DNA of 16,728 bases from contig JAJRXN010000261.1 of assembly GCA_024276295.1 (NCBI GenBank), forward strand, positions 1 through 16,728, written 5' to 3'. Under the pieces are notes generated by a model, which saw only the letters and a program-made list of their open reading frames with translations, was not told the DNA's origin and did no database searches. The DNA comes from Acidobacteriota bacterium. GTDB taxonomy: Bacteria; Acidobacteriota; Polarisedimenticolia; J045. Made by a program: the position numbers and the translations under genes. Of the stretch, positions 15,388 through 16,728 are shown one piece after another (the first letter of the stretch is position 1; each line of letters starts with the position of its first letter).

Positions 15388-15416
15388 AATCTTGTGCCTG
15401 CGCCGCCGACTGACAA
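15388..15416 (-). promoter_or_regulatory. Possible sigma-70-like promoter of the prepilin gene
   Basis: On the minus strand TTGTCA (15416-15411, five of six to the -35 consensus) is followed after 17 bases by AAGATT (15393-15388, a poor -10). It lies in the 198-base gap between fabI and the prepilin gene, leaving a leader of about 85 bases. The rest of that gap shows no gene. Confidence 0.3.
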
Positions 15417-15495
15417 CGCCGGCGCATGCCCCCCGATGGCGGATACTGCGAAACCCTGTGAACGGTGGGGGGACCGGGCGGGCTCCGGATGCCGG

Positions 15496-16284
15496 TCAGA
15501 TGCCCATCATCCGGACACCGCAGTCCACGTGGATCGTCTCTCCCGTGACCCCCCGGCCCCAGTCCGAGACGAGCCACACGGCCGCCCCCCCCACGTCCCC
15601 TCCCTCGACCTTGCGGCCCAGGGGCGAGCGCCGCTCGTCGTGGCTGAGGATCGAACGGAACCCCTTGATCGCCGAGGAGGCGAGCGTGCGCAGCGGGCCG
15701 CCGGAGATCGTGTTGACGCGGATGCCGTCCCGGCCGAGGTCGGCCGCCAGGTAGCGGGCCGAGCATTCGAGAGCCGCCTTGGCCACCCCCATCACGTTGT
15801 AGCCGGGCACGACCCGCTCCGAGCCGATATAGGTCATGGCGAGCATCGTCCCCCCGCCCGATGCCTTCATCATCGGGCGGGCGCGATGGGCCATGGCGAC
15901 GAACGTGTAGGCCGAAAGGTCGATCGCCTGCAGGAAGTCGGCGCGGGGGGTCTCGGCGAACCGGCCCGGTTCGAGCCACTGCTTGTCCGCGTACGCGATC
16001 GAGTGGATCAGGAAATCGAGCCGGTCGTGATCCCGCTCGTACTCCAGGAACAGCCGGTCCAAGTCGCCGTCGCGCGACGCGTCACACGGCCTGATCCACG
16101 GATCGAACTCGACCTCGAGGGCCTCGATGGCGAAGCGTGCGCGCGCCTCGTTGCGCTCGCCCGGCAGGCAACTGAAGGCGCAGCAGGCACCGGCATCGAG
16201 CAGCGCCCGGGCGATGTGCCATGCGTAGGATCGCTCGTTGGCGACACCGAAGATCAGCCCCTTCCTGCCCCGCAACAGCTCCAT
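15496..16284 (-). CDS. fabI: Enoyl-[acyl-carrier-protein] reductase FabI
   Basis: A 262-residue short-chain dehydrogenase/reductase that performs the last step of each fatty acid elongation cycle, reducing trans-2-enoyl-ACP with NADH (or NADPH) in the cytoplasm. FabI features: the nucleotide loop GVANERSYAWHIA (13-25), CDAS (67-70), IHSIAYA (93-99), SAYTFVAMA (124-132), the catalytic pair Tyr162 and Lys169 in the Y-x6-K spacing, with Tyr152 just before, SGGPLRTLAS (194-203), and the end GVRMMGI. Length is normal. Within the nucleotide loop, Tyr20 and His23 replace the usual Ile and Gly, which is unusual but need not abolish function. The ATG at 16284 has GGGAGA 6 bases upstream. It lies 48 bases after the acyl-CoA dehydrogenase gene on the same strand, so the two may be one operon. 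Confidence 0.93.
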   Translation of the reverse strand: MELLRGRKGLIFGVANERSYAWHIARALLDAGACCAFSCLPGERNEARARFAIEALEVEFDPWIRPCDASRDGDLDRLFLEYERDHDRLDFLIHSIAYADKQWLEPGRFAETPRADFLQAIDLSAYTFVAMAHRARPMMKASGGGTMLAMTYIGSERVVPGYNVMGVAKAALECSARYLAADLGRDGIRVNTISGGPLRTLASSAIKGFRSILSHDERRSPLGRKVEGGDVGGAAVWLVSDWGRGVTGETIHVDCGVRMMGI

Positions 16285-16332
16285 CGACGCTCTCCCTCAC
16301 GACGCTGCGCCGGCCTTCCGCACGGCCAGCCG

Positions 16333-16728
16333 TCAGAACAATGAGGTCGGGTAACGCCCCTCCTCGACGAGAAGTTCGGCGATCGCGTCGTCGTAGCCGT
16401 CAGCGGGCGCACCGAGGCCGTCGAGTTCGTGAAGGACACGTCGATGGCCCTCGTCGATCCAGCGCCGCGTGAGCAGGATCTCCCGCGCCGCACGCTCGGC
16501 CCCGTCCCGTACGATCTTCGTGCTGGTACGCGAAAGGCAGGCCGCCATCGCGTAGAGCGTGATCGCGCAGTCGGACAGCCGGCGCAGCGTGTACTGCTCG
16601 GCCACGATCCGCCGCCGGTGGCGGGCGATCGCTCCGTCGACAGCCTCCCGGAACCGGCGCAGCGCGTCGATGAACGCGTCGCGCGGTTCGGCGAGTTCCT
16701 CGGCCACCCAGCGCAGATCCGGCGCCGA
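16333..16728 (-). CDS. Acyl-CoA dehydrogenase, C-terminal part (VLCAD/ACAD9-like), truncated by window edge
   Basis: The reading frame stays open to the last base, so this is the C-terminal 131 residues of a larger protein. The visible part resembles the extra C-terminal helical domain of very-long-chain acyl-CoA dehydrogenases: EQYTLRRLSDCAITLYAMAACLSRTS, then a long helix (AAREILLTRRWIDEGHRRVLHEL) and a short tail ending YPTSLF. In these enzymes this domain follows the flavin-binding catalytic core and helps membrane association or dimer contacts; the core is outside the window. The enzyme would start beta-oxidation by oxidising acyl-CoA. A GTG at 16707 that could pass for a start is an internal valine codon. 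The gene precedes fabI by 48 bases. Family assignment rests on pattern recall of the C-terminal domain. Confidence 0.72.
   Translation of the reverse strand, partial: SAPDLRWVAEELAEPRDAFIDALRRFREAVDGAIARHRRRIVAEQYTLRRLSDCAITLYAMAACLSRTSTKIVRDGAERAAREILLTRRWIDEGHRRVLHELDGLGAPADGYDDAIAELLVEEGRYPTSLF

Noticed and set aside
13069..16344. A 1091-codon open frame on the plus strand
   Set aside because: It is antisense to the RCK regulator, bitopic protein, prepilin and FabI genes, and has no ribosome binding site, domain or sensible composition.
1..16728. CRISPR arrays, tRNA or rRNA genes, insertion sequences, phage or toxin-antitoxin genes
   Set aside because: I looked for direct repeats with spacers, cloverleaf-like segments, transposase or integrase motifs and small paired genes, and found none I could support.

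Overview
The window is about 16.7 kb of very GC-rich DNA (near 70% by eye) with dense, mostly minus-strand coding. It comes from a Gram-negative bacterium. The signs of an outer membrane are a lipoprotein with a non-retained +2 residue, a long YdbH/AsmA-like bridge protein, a periplasmic adaptor (HlyD-type) fusion, and an ElyC/SanA-like DUF218 protein. The phylum cannot be fixed from sequence alone. The PqqD-M50-HlyD fusion, the lone GspG-like prepilin, the VLCAD-type acyl-CoA dehydrogenase tail and a small protein starting with an 'ELESRVAP' motif recall planctomycete, acidobacterial or other GC-rich 'delta'-like lineages. This is inference.

Layout from left to right. Positions 1-540 (+) hold a secreted cysteine-rich protein of unknown role. 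It converges on a DUF218 envelope protein (664-1431, -), with a perfect hairpin between them. A small unknown protein (1535-1852, +) lies divergent to the DUF218 gene and has alternative hairpins in front of its ribosome binding site. Positions 1886-6050 (-) encode a two-gene unit: a 1140-residue YdbH-like membrane-anchored protein, then a lipoprotein that joins a YnbE-like N-terminus to a YdbL/DUF1318 C-terminus. This is a likely inter-membrane lipid transport bridge.

Next comes a small acidic protein gene (6157-6444, -) with a strong ribosome binding site and its own intrinsic terminator. Upstream of it on the same strand is a PqqD/RRE-M50 protease-HlyD fusion (6756-9260, -). Together they may be a peptide maturation and export module, and this is the main candidate for something undescribed. 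Upstream again is a tightly coupled ion and solute transport operon: an RCK/TrkA-N plus USP regulator (11886-13337), a CPA2 (Kef/NapA-like) cation:proton antiporter (10738-11886) and an AGCS-type amino acid:Na+ symporter (9378-10733). The regulator overlaps the antiporter by one base, and the symporter follows after 4 bases.

The right end has an unknown bitopic protein (13432-14739), a type IV/GspG-like prepilin (14785-15297), the enoyl-ACP reductase FabI (15496-16284), and the C-terminal part of a VLCAD/ACAD9-like acyl-CoA dehydrogenase that runs off the window (16333-16728). No rRNA, tRNA, CRISPR, insertion sequence or phage gene was seen. The many long antisense open frames are by-products of GC-rich codon use.
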